Assembly: GCA_029263455.1 (NCBI GenBank) | Contig: JAJCXM010000008.1 | Coordinates: 62,001 to 126,000, forward strand | Direction of reading: 5' to 3' | Source of the DNA: Holophagae bacterium | Lineage (GTDB): Bacteria; Acidobacteriota; Holophagae; Acanthopleuribacterales; Acanthopleuribacteraceae | DNA length: 64,000 bases | In this document: positions 35,701-44,262 of the stretch, piece by piece | How positions within the stretch are numbered: position 1 is the stretch's first letter | Layout: every line of letters starts with the position of its first letter | Position numbers and translations under genes: made by a program | Notes under the pieces: generated by a model | What the model saw: the letters and a program-made list of their open reading frames with translations, nothing else | The model's database searches: none | Told to the model about the DNA's origin: nothing

Positions 35701-36754
35701 CGGTGGCCGCGACGTGTTTGTGTGCAAGCTGAATTCAAGTGGAGGTTTGAGCTATTCTTCCTATTTAGGTGGAACGGATGATGATCACGCTTATGGGATT
35801 GCGGTGAATGACAGCGGAAATGCTTACGTTACCGGCTATACAGAGTCTTCATACCAAACGAATTTTCCCTCGACAAGTGGTGCATTCGACGTGATACTCG
35901 AAGGAAGAAACGTGTTCGTGAGCAAGCTGAATGGAAACGGAACGGGCCTGATCTATTCGACCTTTCTCAACGGATACGTTGGATATGGGATCGCATTGGA
36001 CAGCGGCGGAAATGCATACATGACGGGCTTTGCCTACTCCGAAACTTTCCCCACGACTAGTTGTGCATATGATCAATCTCACAATGGCACTGCTGATGTG
36101 TTTGTGAGTAAACTAAATGCAAATGGAACAACCCTGCTCTATTCCAGCTTCCTTGGCAGTACGTCATATGAATATGGCAACGGGATTGCTGTGGACAACG
36201 TCGGCAACGCGTACGTCACCGGACGTACCGTCTCCTTGGGGTTTCCTACGACAAACGGTGCCTACGACGAGTCACTAGGTGGTCGCGGCGATGCATTTGT
36301 TTTAAAACTCGATTTAAGCGTAGGCCATGTGATGGCACACATCGCGCCCGGATCCCAGGCGTTGGGATTAGATCCGCCGGTATACGATCTCGGCATGGTT
36401 TGCGATCTGCCCCTTGTGCAGGTAGATTGGATGGCAATGCCACCCACTGCGCTTGTTATCACTGGGACCCAAGTGACATTAGATCCGCCACCAAATGTGA
36501 CCACTGTTATTGAGGTCATGGTAGAGGTCGCGCAGACTAAAACTATGGTCACAGATCAAGCCATCTTGTTGGTGGCGGTTAACACGGGCTATGAAGACCT
36601 CAATGGCGATGGCTGTAACAATCTGCTTGACCTTTGGGATCTTGCCCAGTTCTGGGGTCAACCATTTGCTGGCGATCCCGACGACGACGGTTTCATTACC
36701 GTCATGGATTTGCTCTACATTAACCTTAATGATCCCATTCCCTGTCCATTGTAG
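32762..36754 (+). CDS. Secreted SBBP-repeat protein with dockerin-like C-terminus
   Basis: A 1330-residue secreted protein: signal peptide (cleavage near GAFGQ), an N-terminal strand-rich domain (about 35-275), then 14 tandem repeats of about 60-68 residues (about 276-1185). Each repeat follows the SBBP pattern: LxYSTFLGG ... GxxIAVDSxGNAYVTGxT ... FPTTSGAYDESxNG ... DVFVSKLNxxGT, consistent with a beta-propeller-like array. A short Ig-like segment follows. The C-terminus has two EF-hand-like calcium loops (DLNGDGCNNLLDLWDL and DPDDDGFITVMDLL), the dockerin-type arrangement. GAGGGG lies 5 bases before the ATG. Both flanks carry long repeats of family A. Surface display, adhesion or binding is inferred; none is shown. 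Confidence 0.85.
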   Translation: MSRKCLASVALILMVAGAFGQEQSAQEKTALKSFKVAPSYFIPNQVNHKTGKRVVDQDEVVAFVQTPKGRVMFTPSGAYIGMPVLTDPRRPVAMETFAHKGMVTEHDDGLKTRMVVLKAGFSKGHATKRNLVPRLEEPSGATVNFFTGPEENWQTGIPSYQKLVYDDVWDGVTLEYVGFIDRLEFRLLLEPGSDPTQIALEMGTEHLSILDGGSLSVQLEGAEMRVSAPYAYQIQDRLSVPVTVQYRLLGKGRVGFDLGTYVAELPLIIDPELTWSTYLGGGGGDGLEEGKAIAVDSDGNAYVVGRTPAGDYPTTTGAIDESWNGDHDVFVSKLNASGTGLVYSTFLGGAAGDIGNGVAVDSSSNVYVIGYTLSLTFPTTDGAFSESHSGGDGYDVFVSKLDSSGANLSYSTFLGSTSYGYGNGIAVDSSGSAYVIGSTRSSEFPTTSGAYDESQNGNSDVFVSKLNENGTSLIYSTFLGGGTEDYGNGIAVDSDGNAYVTGRSSSFPTTSGAYNETSNGELDLFVTKLNQDATSLIYSTFIGGTNNDIGFAIAVDSDGNAYVTGYTGSATYPTTSGAYDESYNSGHSDVFVSKLNAGGSNLIYSTFLGGSSDEVGFAIAVDSDGNAYVTGYTGSATYPTISGAYDESYNSGYSDVFVSKLNADGTNLIYSTFLGGTDDDQGNGIAVDSNGNAFVCGTTKSPTYPTTSGAYDESYNSGLSDVFVSKLNEAGTNLVYSTFLAGSGSDFGGGIAVDGSNSTYIVGGTQSSNFPTTSGAYDEPYNGDSDVYVSKMNLDGTNLVYSSFLGGSDYDAGLDIAVDSFGNAYITGLTVSLTYPTTNGAYDESHNGYGDVFVSKLNASGTNLIYSTLLGGSSTDSGYGIAVDSSGSAYLTGRTYSTTYPTTIGAYDESYNGNIDVFVSKLNGSGTSLVYSTFLGGSSWDYGQAIAVDGSNNAYVTGYTDYGYVTNFPSTSGAFDESHNGGRDVFVCKLNSSGGLSYSSYLGGTDDDHAYGIAVNDSGNAYVTGYTESSYQTNFPSTSGAFDVILEGRNVFVSKLNGNGTGLIYSTFLNGYVGYGIALDSGGNAYMTGFAYSETFPTTSCAYDQSHNGTADVFVSKLNANGTTLLYSSFLGSTSYEYGNGIAVDNVGNAYVTGRTVSLGFPTTNGAYDESLGGRGDAFVLKLDLSVGHVMAHIAPGSQALGLDPPVYDLGMVCDLPLVQVDWMAMPPTALVITGTQVTLDPPPNVTTVIEVMVEVAQTKTMVTDQAILLVAVNTGYEDLNGDGCNNLLDLWDLAQFWGQPFAGDPDDDGFITVMDLLYINLNDPIPCPL
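34418..34752 (+). repeat. Nearly identical tandem units inside the SBBP gene (repeats 5 and 6)
   Basis: Bases from about 34418 and from about 34607 are almost identical for about 140 bases (protein block FAIAVDSDGNAYVTGYTGSATYPT, then SGAYDESYNSG), much closer than other repeat pairs in the gene. This indicates recent unit duplication or gene conversion. Confidence 0.8.
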
Positions 36755-36791
36755 TCGCAGCTTTGATAGCTGCATGCATGTCGGACGTATT

Positions 36792-37168
36792 AAGTCGTTT
36801 TTTTTCAGATAGATAAATGGAAGTACGCCAATCGTCTGAACCCGAAGATGTTACCCAGCTTCCTGCCGCCCAATGGGGCTCATTGCGGATTATGGACGTT
36901 TACCCCAGCCTTACGACCGGGGCCATAATCTGCCGCCTCTTTGAGGCTGAAAACCGGGGCCTCACTGGCCTCGTTCCAGCGCAAACAAGTGTGGCACGGA
37001 CATCTCAAGGCTGTCGCAAAAGTAGACTCAAGCGTCTTTAATGTGAGTCCGAGCTTCCAGCCGGAGGTTCGGCTGTTAGCCCTCTGGCAAGTGTGGCATA
37101 GACGTCCCGTCTGTGTTGTCAAAACGATCCGTTCAACAAAATCCTCGTTTCACTCACGCCTCCAACGG
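36792..37168. repeat. Repeat A, copy 2 (right flank of the SBBP gene)
   Basis: Same unit and same orientation as 32031-32435. It begins 38 bases after the SBBP stop codon. With A1 it frames the gene in direct orientation. Confidence 0.85.
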
Positions 37169-37189
37169 TAAAGCGCGAAAGGGTGTTGA

Positions 37190-37409
37190 GTTTGGATTCT
37201 CTTGAGACTGCGTCGAGTTGGGCGTCGATCTACTTGTAACTTCAGACATTTCAATTGCGAACCTCGCGCGCTCGATTCGCAGACCCGGTCACTTCTGTTT
37301 TGCAGGCTCTTCGTCCAAAGCGGTGCCTCAATCGCCGCGCTCATGTCGACACCGACACTCCGACTGAGATGCGCCATGCGGAAGATGCAAGACGAAGTGA
37401 ATGTTGGAT
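37190..37409. repeat. Repeat B, copy 1
   Basis: About 220 bases shared with 37688-37907. Common strings include GTCGATCTACTTGTAACTTC, CTCGATTCGCAGACCCGGTC, CTCTTCGTCCAAAGCGGTGC, GTCGACACCGACACTCCGAC and AGTGAATGTTGGA. Non-coding. Confidence 0.8.
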
Positions 37410-37482
37410 TGGTTGGGGAGGCGATTTCATGACTCGCTCCAAGACTCAAGAATGTGAGTCAGGCTTCCGGCTATTGGTTCGA

Positions 37483-37660
37483 AATCGTTTTTTTCAGATA
37501 GATAGTGAGGTACGCCAATTATCCCAACCCGAAGATGTTACCCAGCTTCCTGCCGCCCAATGGGGCTCTTTGCGGATTATGGACGTTTACCCCGGCCTTA
37601 CGACCGGGGCTATAATCTGCCGCCTCTTTGAGGCTGAAAACCACGGCCTCACTGGCCTCC
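37483..37660. repeat. Repeat A, copy 3 (short form)
   Basis: Matches the first half of A1/A2, from the ATCGTTT/TTCAGATAGATA start to the GGCCTCACTGGCCTC block, then stops. Here the two hairpins are perfect: CCCCGG-8 nt-CCGGGG at 37590-37609 and GCCTC-TTT-GAGGC at 37622-37634. Confidence 0.8.
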
Positions 37661-37687
37661 GCGCCTTTGTGCGGGGAGATGGCTAGC

Positions 37688-37907
37688 TCGGATTCTCATG
37701 AGAATGTGAGTGATTTGGTCGTCGATCTACTTGTAACTTCAGACATGGCGCTTGCGAACCTCGCTTGCTCGATTCGCAGACCCGGTCACTTCAGTTTCGC
37801 CAGCTCTTCGTCCAAAGCGGTGCCTCAATCGCTGCGCTCGTGTCGACACCGACACTCCGACTGAGAGGCTTCATGCGGAAGATGTTAAAGCCTAGTGAAT
37901 GTTGGAA
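37688..37907. repeat. Repeat B, copy 2
   Basis: Second copy of 37190-37409 in the same orientation. A2-B1 and A3-B2 thus form a tandem composite. Confidence 0.8.
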
Positions 37908-38024
37908 GAGGCGGTCTCATAAGTGCCACGTAGTTCAGCCGAAACATCTGGCAACCAATTTTTGCAGTAGTAGCTGGAAAAAAAGGACGTAGAACCCTGG
38001 TCTGGTCGGCCTCGCCTGTTCCAA

Positions 38025-38069
38025 TGCTTGCTGCTTGCTGCTTGCTGCTTGTTGCTTGTTGCTTGCTGC
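38025..38069. repeat. Heptamer tandem repeat TGCTTGC/TGCTTGT
   Basis: Six consecutive 7-base units (three TGCTTGC, two TGCTTGT, one TGCTTGC) plus a partial unit. A simple-sequence tract that could vary in length. Confidence 0.85.
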
Positions 38070-38136
38070 GTCAGCCTCTGGAAACCTGTTTCACTGATAA
38101 TGGCCATGCAACGATAGCTGTCCCCAAGAAGAAAAG

Positions 38137-38160
38137 AGGCCCGAACCGAAGTTCGGGCCT
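38137..38160 (-). terminator. Intrinsic terminator of nrdJ
   Basis: A perfect 10-bp stem AGGCCCGAAC/GTTCGGGCCT with a 4-base loop. Read on the reverse strand the stem is followed by CTTTTCTTCTT. It lies 32 bases after the nrdJ stop codon. Confidence 0.85.
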
Positions 38161-38191
38161 TTCGACAGACAAGGAGCGAAAGAAAGTTTTT

Positions 38192-41100
38192 TCAGCTACA
38201 GCCCGTGGTGGCGCCGCAGGTGTCGCATTTGAGGCAGGTGCCGTTACGCACGAGCGTCAAATTACCGCAGTCAGGGCAGGGGTCACCTTCGTAACCCTTG
38301 AGACGTGCAATTTTTTGGTGTGACAAGGTCTGTGACGATCCCCTGGTTGTCTTGCTCTTGGTTTGTACTTCCACTTTGGTAAGCTTCATGACTTCCGAAA
38401 ACTCCAGATCGGTATCGTCAAAACCAGGTTCATCGACGACAGGTGGTGTGACCGGGATATGGGCGTATTCATTGCGAGACAAGTACTGTAAACCCAGTTC
38501 CCTGAATACGAAATCAATGACTGAGTCGCTAAACTTGATGTTGTCATGTCCAACCACAGGTCCGCTGGGCTCGAATTTAGTAAATACGAAGGCGTCCAAA
38601 TACTCTTCTAAAGGCACGCCATATTGCAGACCCAGTGAAACGGCGATGGCAAAACAGTTCATCAGACTGCGAAAGGCGGCGCCTTCACGATGCATGTCTA
38701 AGAAGATCTCGCCCAAACGACCATCCGGATATTCGCCCGTTCGTAGGTAGAGTTTGTGGCCGCCGATGACGACTTTTTGCGTGTAACCATCGCGGCGGTT
38801 AGGCAGCGATTCACGTCTTGCTTTCACCATCTGCGTGAGTGATTTAGCGGTCGCAACCACACGGTCATGACTGCTTGTTTCTTCATCGAATTCACCGATA
38901 AGGTCGTCCGAGAAGGACGAAAGCGGTTGGCTCAACTTGGAACCATCTCGATAAAGTGCGATCGCCTTAACGCCTAGTTCCCAAGCACGGTGATAGACCT
39001 TACCGATCTGATCGACCGTTGCTTCGTTAGGCATGTTGATGGTCTTGGAGATGGCGCCTGATAAGAACGGCTGCGCCGCTGCCATGATGTTGAGGTGACC
39101 TTCATAAGCGATGAATCGTTTGCCTTTAGCGCCACACTTGTTGGCACAATCAAAGACAGGATAATGCTCTTCTTTTAGGAAGGGCGCCCCTTCAATGGTC
39201 ATGGTGCCGCAGCAATAGTCGTTGGCGGCTTGAATCTCTTCGCGGCCAAAACCCATTTCGCTGAGCAAATCGAAATTGAAATCATCGATGCGATCACGGG
39301 CAATACCTAATGATTGGATGAGGAAGTCTTCCCCTAGGGTGTATTTATTGAAGGCGAACTTGATGTCAAAGACGGAGCTTAATGATGACTCCAACTTTTC
39401 GAGTACCGAGCTGGTAAACCCTTTACTGCGTAATGACTCGTGATTGACTGATGGCGCACCTTTAAGGGTACCCGTGCCGCGACAATACTCGGTGATGCGT
39501 TGAATTTGATCAGCCGTGTAGCCTAAGTTCCGCAACGCCGAAGGCACGGAACTGTTGATGATCTTGAAATAGCCGCCGCCTGCAAGTTTCTTGAACTTGA
39601 CCAAGGCGAAATCGGGTTCGATACCGGTGGTATCACAATCCATCACTAAGCCGATGGTGCCTGTGGGTGCTAACACACTGACCTGAGCGTTGCGATAGCC
39701 GTCATGCTCACCCATTTCGAGCGCTTCGTCCCACGCCTGTTTAGCGGCGTCCAACAAATAGCCCGGACAATGACTGGAATCAATGCCCATGGGTTTGACT
39801 TCCAGTTGCTCGTATTCGCGTTCATCGGTGTTGTAGGCAGCGCGGCGATGGTTTCGAATGACGCGTAACATGTGGTCTTTGTTGCGTTTATAGCCCGGGA
39901 AGGGTCCCAGTTCTGCAGCCATTTCCGCAGATGTGCGGTAACAGATGCCGGTCATCAGTGATGTGATGGCGCCTGTTATCGCGTTGGCGCGATGTGAATG
40001 GTAGGGAATGCCACAAACCATGAGCATGGCGCCCAGATTGGCGTATCCCAATCCTAATGTGCGGAACTCATAAGATCGTTCGGCGATCTCTTTGCTTGGG
40101 AATTGCGCCATCAATACTGAGATCTCTAATACGACGGTCCACATGCGGGTGACATAGGTGAATTTCTCGACGTCAAAATGATTGTCCTCGGTGTCGAAAA
40201 AGCGTAGCAGGTTCATGGAGGCCAGGTTACATGCGGTGTCATCAAGGAACATGTATTCACTGCATGGGTTGGATGCATTGATGCGACCATCGTTGGGGCA
40301 GGTATGCCATTCGTTGATGGTGGTATCAAACTGAAGGCCAGGATCGGCACTACTCCACGCGGCGAATCCGATCTTTTGCCATAACTGTTCTGACGGCACT
40401 TCGCGTAGCGTTTCGCCATTTCTTCTAGAGGTCAGGTTCCAATTATCACCGTTATGTAGGGCGTGCAGAAAGTCATTTGTGATTCGCACGCTGTTGTTTG
40501 AGTTTTGACCACTCACGGTGCTGTAGGCTTCAGACTCCCAGTTCACGTCATATTCTGGAACGGCGAAATCTTTGTAGCCTTGTTGCGCCAGTTGCAGAAC
40601 ACGGTGGATATAGGACTGAGGAATGTGATTGTCGACCGCTTTGCGAATGGCCGTCATAAGCTTGCTGTTCTCTTTTGGGTCGTTCTTGAGTTCGCCCTCT
40701 TCGCTCCAGCAAGCACTGAGGATATCGCGTAGCGCCAGTTTGGTGGCTCGGCTACCTGCCACTAGGGCGGCAACTTTTTGCTCTTCAACCATCTTCCAAT
40801 CGATGTATTCTTCGATATCGGGATGGTCGATATCCAGGGTTACCATCTTGGCTGCGCGTCGTGTCGTGCCGCCGGATTTGATGGCACCTGCAGCGCGGTC
40901 GCCTATCTTAAGGAAGCTCATTAGTCCAGATGAACGGCCACCGCCCGAAAGTGATTCGCCGGCGGCGCGGATCCGGCTGAAATTAGAGCCGGTGCCGGAA
41001 CCGTATTTAAAGAGACGCGCTTCACGGGTCCAGAGATCCATGATGCCGCCCTCATTCACCAGGTCATCGGAAACACTTTGAATGAAACAGGCATGGGGTT

Positions 41101-41683
41101 GAGGATGAGTGTATGAGTCTTTTGAACGACATAGTTTGGTTGTCGATGGATCTACGTAAAAGTGACCTTGAGCAGGTCCATTAACACCATACGCCCACTC
41201 TAAACCTGTGTTAAACCATTGTGGAGAGTTGGGCGCCACCATTTGTCGGGCTAACATGAAGCTAAGCTCGTCGTAGAAAATGCGGGCATCTTCTTCGCTG
41301 GAAAAATAGTCGTGTTTCCAACCCCAATAAGTCCAGCAGCCAGCTAGCCGGCCAAAAACTTGGCGGGCATCGGTTTCCATCCCATAACGGGTGTCTTCGG
41401 GTATTTGTTCTAAGGATTTTTCGTCTGCCTGGCTGCGTTGCAACCAGCTAGGGACGTTTTTTTCGTTTATTTTGCGTACACAAGCCGGTACGCCAGCTTT
41501 TCTAAAGTATTTCTGGGCCAATACGTCAACGGCCACTTGTGACCAATCTGCCGGAACCGTGATGTTCTCCGCCGAAAAAACTAAGGTCCCATCAGGATTA
41601 CGTATTTCAGATGATTTTTTAACAAACTTGATGGAATCAAATGGAGTCTGACCGGCAACGGTAAAACAGCGCGTAAATTTCAT
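38192..41683 (-). CDS. nrdJ: Adenosylcobalamin-dependent (class II) ribonucleotide reductase
   Basis: Makes deoxyribonucleotides from ribonucleotides using B12 to start the thiyl radical. It is 1163 residues, the long NrdJ form. Blocks seen: [82 protein letters not shown] with catalytic cysteines, [20 protein letters not shown], and a TSCPD-like C-terminal part with [18 protein letters not shown]. It ends in a four-to-six-cysteine zinc ribbon ([18 protein letters not shown] ...). The upstream region has a sigma70-type promoter with paired NrdR boxes; a strong terminator follows. No cobalamin riboswitch was recognised. Confidence 0.95.
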   Translation of the reverse strand: MKFTRCFTVAGQTPFDSIKFVKKSSEIRNPDGTLVFSAENITVPADWSQVAVDVLAQKYFRKAGVPACVRKINEKNVPSWLQRSQADEKSLEQIPEDTRYGMETDARQVFGRLAGCWTYWGWKHDYFSSEEDARIFYDELSFMLARQMVAPNSPQWFNTGLEWAYGVNGPAQGHFYVDPSTTKLCRSKDSYTHPQPHACFIQSVSDDLVNEGGIMDLWTREARLFKYGSGTGSNFSRIRAAGESLSGGGRSSGLMSFLKIGDRAAGAIKSGGTTRRAAKMVTLDIDHPDIEEYIDWKMVEEQKVAALVAGSRATKLALRDILSACWSEEGELKNDPKENSKLMTAIRKAVDNHIPQSYIHRVLQLAQQGYKDFAVPEYDVNWESEAYSTVSGQNSNNSVRITNDFLHALHNGDNWNLTSRRNGETLREVPSEQLWQKIGFAAWSSADPGLQFDTTINEWHTCPNDGRINASNPCSEYMFLDDTACNLASMNLLRFFDTEDNHFDVEKFTYVTRMWTVVLEISVLMAQFPSKEIAERSYEFRTLGLGYANLGAMLMVCGIPYHSHRANAITGAITSLMTGICYRTSAEMAAELGPFPGYKRNKDHMLRVIRNHRRAAYNTDEREYEQLEVKPMGIDSSHCPGYLLDAAKQAWDEALEMGEHDGYRNAQVSVLAPTGTIGLVMDCDTTGIEPDFALVKFKKLAGGGYFKIINSSVPSALRNLGYTADQIQRITEYCRGTGTLKGAPSVNHESLRSKGFTSSVLEKLESSLSSVFDIKFAFNKYTLGEDFLIQSLGIARDRIDDFNFDLLSEMGFGREEIQAANDYCCGTMTIEGAPFLKEEHYPVFDCANKCGAKGKRFIAYEGHLNIMAAAQPFLSGAISKTINMPNEATVDQIGKVYHRAWELGVKAIALYRDGSKLSQPLSSFSDDLIGEFDEETSSHDRVVATAKSLTQMVKARRESLPNRRDGYTQKVVIGGHKLYLRTGEYPDGRLGEIFLDMHREGAAFRSLMNCFAIAVSLGLQYGVPLEEYLDAFVFTKFEPSGPVVGHDNIKFSDSVIDFVFRELGLQYLSRNEYAHIPVTPPVVDEPGFDDTDLEFSEVMKLTKVEVQTKSKTTRGSSQTLSHQKIARLKGYEGDPCPDCGNLTLVRNGTCLKCDTCGATTGCS

Positions 41684-41813
41684 GCCTACTCCCCCGCATT
41701 AACTACGATGCTATGTATATATAAAAACCAGCCGTCGACAAACCGTGCTGTGAAGGCAGCATAATGCAGCCTCCTACAGTTTCAACCGGAATACTGATGT
41801 CTGGTTTTCTCGC

Positions 41814-41842
41814 ATCTTATGCCCATATTTTGTGGGTGTCAA
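41814..41842 (-). promoter_or_regulatory. nrdJ promoter
   Basis: On the reverse strand a perfect -35 TTGACA (41837-41842) and TAAGAT (41814-41819) are exactly 17 bases apart. The transcript would have a leader of about 125 bases before the ATG at 41683. Confidence 0.7.
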
Positions 41843-41867
41843 TAGGTAAATACACCATATGTAGTGT
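41820..41867 (-). promoter_or_regulatory. Paired NrdR boxes at the nrdJ promoter
   Basis: ACACTACATATGGTGT (reverse strand, 41852-41867) fits the NrdR consensus acaCwAtATaTwGtgt at about 14 of 16 positions. A weaker second box CCACAAAATATGGGCA (41820-41835) lies 32 bases away, centre to centre about three helical turns, as known for NrdR sites. Box 2 fills the -10/-35 spacer, so binding should repress. Confidence 0.7.
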
Positions 41868-41914
41868 GTATGGCTAAATCAACCCGTGTTCCGCAAAACC
41901 GTGATTTTGTGCGC

Positions 41915-41940
41915 CCAGGTGCGTGACCTGGCTCTATAAT
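41915..41940 (+). promoter_or_regulatory. Palindrome next to a -10 element upstream of comEC
   Basis: CCAGGT-gcgtg-ACCTGG (41915-41931) is a perfect inverted repeat and ends 3 bases before a perfect TATAAT (41935-41940). The palindrome occupies the -35 side of the element, as an operator would. The predicted start site is only about 8 bases before the ATG at 41955. Confidence 0.4.
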
Positions 41941-41954
41941 GAGCTTCAAAATCC

Positions 41955-44198
41955 ATGTTCATAAAACACTTGTTTAGCCCTTTTGACGCAGCCAAAGCCC
42001 TGAGTTTTGTGTGTGTTGCATGTTGTTTGCTTGGCTTGTTATGGGGTGTAGTTGAAGACTCATATCTGACGTTGACGCAGGCTTTTGCCGTTTGGACCCT
42101 CTGTATTACCCTTTGTGGGCTTTTGCTGCGTAAAAAATTGATGATCGCGTTATGGTTCTGCCCGTTACTGTCCCTGTTTAGCGGTCTGCTTATGGCGTGG
42201 ACCTGGTCCGAGATTCATAAGGACGACTGGTCAGATTTAGTCATCGAGGATCCAATCCACGTGACCGGTCGCATTTTTGACCATAAAGCGACGAAACATG
42301 GATCTGCCGTCACTCTTTCGACTATTCATCTAGACCGTTTAGAGAAAGGGTTCCCGGCCGATCAGATCCGTGTCTATCTGCCAGAGAGTGACGGCAAGAT
42401 TCCCAATGGCAGTTCATTTAGTGGATGGCTCAAACTCAAATACCAAGCCCCGGTGGCCACGATTCGATTGCCTAGCCAAGATTTACGAACTCGGCTCAAA
42501 CCCTATGTTTACGGCTCTGTTAAGGATTGGCGCTTGGTTGATGAGGTGACTCAGGTTGTTGAGGAAGGGAATGGTCTGAACCCCTTAAGCAATGAACTAT
42601 TAGGTGTGTTTTTACGGGGTGAACCGGCCTACGAGTGGCGGGAGTTACTGGCACCGTTGGGTGTAGGTCACTTGCTAGCGATTTCGGGCCTGCACTGTAT
42701 GTTGGTCTTTTTTGCCATCAGGTTGTGCGTTTTTTGGATCCGTAGACCCACTTTGCGCTTACTTTTGGTAACTGCAGGCTTGCTCGCTTTTGCCACCTGG
42801 ATGAGATGGACACCTTCAGTCACACGAGCTACCCTGATGCTGATCTTATGGCAGCTGATTCCTCTCATTAATGCGCCACGATCCTGGCTGCGTGGCTGGG
42901 CGGCGGTTGTCGTTTGTTTATTGGTATTGGATCCTTCACTATGGGCGTCTCGAGGGTTTTGGTATACCTTCGCGGCGAGCTTGGGACTGGTTCTCGGCAT
43001 TAGGCCTAAGTTACGCAGCCCGCTGATCCACCCGTTAGAGAAATATGTGCGTTGGGGTTTACCTATTGTTTCCGCACAGTTATTTGTTTTGCCCATCAAC
43101 CTCATGTTCATGGGAGCGACTGACCTCATATCTTTGATATGGAATATCTGCGGCCTCGTCTTTTTGCTCGCGCTACTAGCTACGGCGGCGTTAGGTTGTG
43201 TTGCCATTTGGATACCTGTTCTTGTGCCCATCGCCAATGGAACATCAAACTTGCTTGCGTCCGCCTGTCAATGGCTCGCTAACCAGCAGTGGCAATGGGA
43301 AGTCGTACGCCAGCCAGGCTATCCGTTGTTCATATTGCTGTTCTTGTCACTGATGGCAGCCATTTTATTGTTTGGTCGCCGTGAAATGCGCTGGTACCTG
43401 GTGCTCTCGGTGACACTTTGCTTTTTGCTGTTGGGCAAGCCGACCACTCGGGCGGGTGTCGTCATGTTGGATGTGGGACAAGGTCAATGTTGTCTGTTGT
43501 TGGATGATCAAGGGCGCGGTTTGTTATTTGATGTTGGCGGTCGACTTCCAATTGGTGTGACATTAACAACGGCGTTGCGCTTGCATGGCTTGAAAAAGTT
43601 GGAAGCGATCGTGATATCGCATCACAATACCGATCATTTCGAGCTCATCGAGCAACTAGCAGACGCCATTGCGGTCACCATCCCCGAGTGTCAAATCCAA
43701 AGCTTTCAAGCCAATCCACTTTTCAAAGATAGGCGGCTAATTGCGTTGGGTCGCGATGATTTCATTGAAGGACCTCGTGACATGCAACTTGAGCTTTTAT
43801 GGCCAGACTGCTCAGCCAATGCGCCTAATAACAACGAATCGGGTATCGTACTTGGCGCGCAAATCGATGGCGTTGACTTTTGTTTTATGGGCGACGCTGG
43901 TCATTTTGTGGAACGGTCCTTGGCTCAGACGGCCGACGTTTTACAAGTTGGTCATCATGGAAGTCGTAGTGCGACCTCAAGTTCGTTCCTGGCTCAGCTA
44001 CGTCCCAAGTTGGCATTGATATCATGCGGGGCAAATAACCGTTTTGGCCATCCACATGCTGACGTGTTGGGACGATTGGACGTCATTGAAGCCGAGACCA
44101 TGGCTACGCAACGTTTCGGAAGCATTTCTGTGTTTGTCGACAGGGGCTCATTTCAAATACAGACAATACGACCTCGTTTGCCGGGAAGCTCGGATTAA
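41955..44198 (+). CDS. comEC: ComEC/Rec2 DNA-uptake channel protein
   Basis: A 747-residue inner-membrane protein for transport of single-stranded DNA during natural transformation. It has N-terminal membrane helices with a DUF4131-type soluble insert (about 1-200), the Competence domain with GVGHLLAISGLHCMLVFFA (about 235-255) and many helices to about residue 490. The C-terminal metallo-beta-lactamase-like domain has VMLDVGQGQCCLLL, ISHHNTDHFEL, MGDAG and VGHHGSRSATSSSFL. It appears complete. The ATG at 41955 lacks a clear ribosome site. Its last codons lie inside a 39-bp sequence repeated at 45592-45630. Confidence 0.92.
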   Translation: MFIKHLFSPFDAAKALSFVCVACCLLGLLWGVVEDSYLTLTQAFAVWTLCITLCGLLLRKKLMIALWFCPLLSLFSGLLMAWTWSEIHKDDWSDLVIEDPIHVTGRIFDHKATKHGSAVTLSTIHLDRLEKGFPADQIRVYLPESDGKIPNGSSFSGWLKLKYQAPVATIRLPSQDLRTRLKPYVYGSVKDWRLVDEVTQVVEEGNGLNPLSNELLGVFLRGEPAYEWRELLAPLGVGHLLAISGLHCMLVFFAIRLCVFWIRRPTLRLLLVTAGLLAFATWMRWTPSVTRATLMLILWQLIPLINAPRSWLRGWAAVVVCLLVLDPSLWASRGFWYTFAASLGLVLGIRPKLRSPLIHPLEKYVRWGLPIVSAQLFVLPINLMFMGATDLISLIWNICGLVFLLALLATAALGCVAIWIPVLVPIANGTSNLLASACQWLANQQWQWEVVRQPGYPLFILLFLSLMAAILLFGRREMRWYLVLSVTLCFLLLGKPTTRAGVVMLDVGQGQCCLLLDDQGRGLLFDVGGRLPIGVTLTTALRLHGLKKLEAIVISHHNTDHFELIEQLADAIAVTIPECQIQSFQANPLFKDRRLIALGRDDFIEGPRDMQLELLWPDCSANAPNNNESGIVLGAQIDGVDFCFMGDAGHFVERSLAQTADVLQVGHHGSRSATSSSFLAQLRPKLALISCGANNRFGHPHADVLGRLDVIEAETMATQRFGSISVFVDRGSFQIQTIRPRLPGSSD

Positions 44199-44210
44199 CG
44201 GTAGAATGGC
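44172..44210 (+). repeat. 39-bp direct repeat, copy 1 (comEC end plus promoter)
   Basis: Identical to 45592-45630. It contains the last codons and stop of comEC and a promoter-like pair, TTGCCG (44178-44183) and TAGAAT (44202-44207) with an 18-base spacer, which would drive the methyltransferase gene. Confidence 0.9.
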
Positions 44211-44262
44211 GGCCAATTTGTCGTTGCGGACAGACTCGTCGTGTTAATTGTTAGGAGTACAG

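Larger units (their letters stand above)
36755..38191. other. Long non-coding region right of the SBBP gene
   Basis: About 1.4 kb without a credible gene. It consists of an A2-B1-A3-B2 series of repeats (36792-37907), an A/G-rich stretch, a heptamer tandem repeat (38025-38069) and the terminator of nrdJ (38137-38160). Open frames of 70-140 codons run across repeat units but have no ribosome sites and differ in reading frame between copies. Confidence 0.65.

Noticed and set aside
34000-36300. CRISPR-like periodic repeats
   Set aside because: The periodicity is coding: units of about 190-200 bases in one frame encode SBBP repeats; there are no short identical repeats with unique spacers.
37255-37686. 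143-codon open frame across repeats B1 and A3
   Set aside because: It runs over two different repeat families, has no ribosome site or family, and equivalent frames in the other copies are broken or shifted. Treated as non-coding.
38025-38069. CRISPR or phage attachment site
   Set aside because: It is a simple 7-base tandem tract without spacers or integrase nearby.
41684-41954. Cobalamin riboswitch before nrdJ
   Set aside because: The nrdJ leader was read for the B12-box and none was found; promoter and NrdR boxes explain the region better. A covariance-model search would be decisive.
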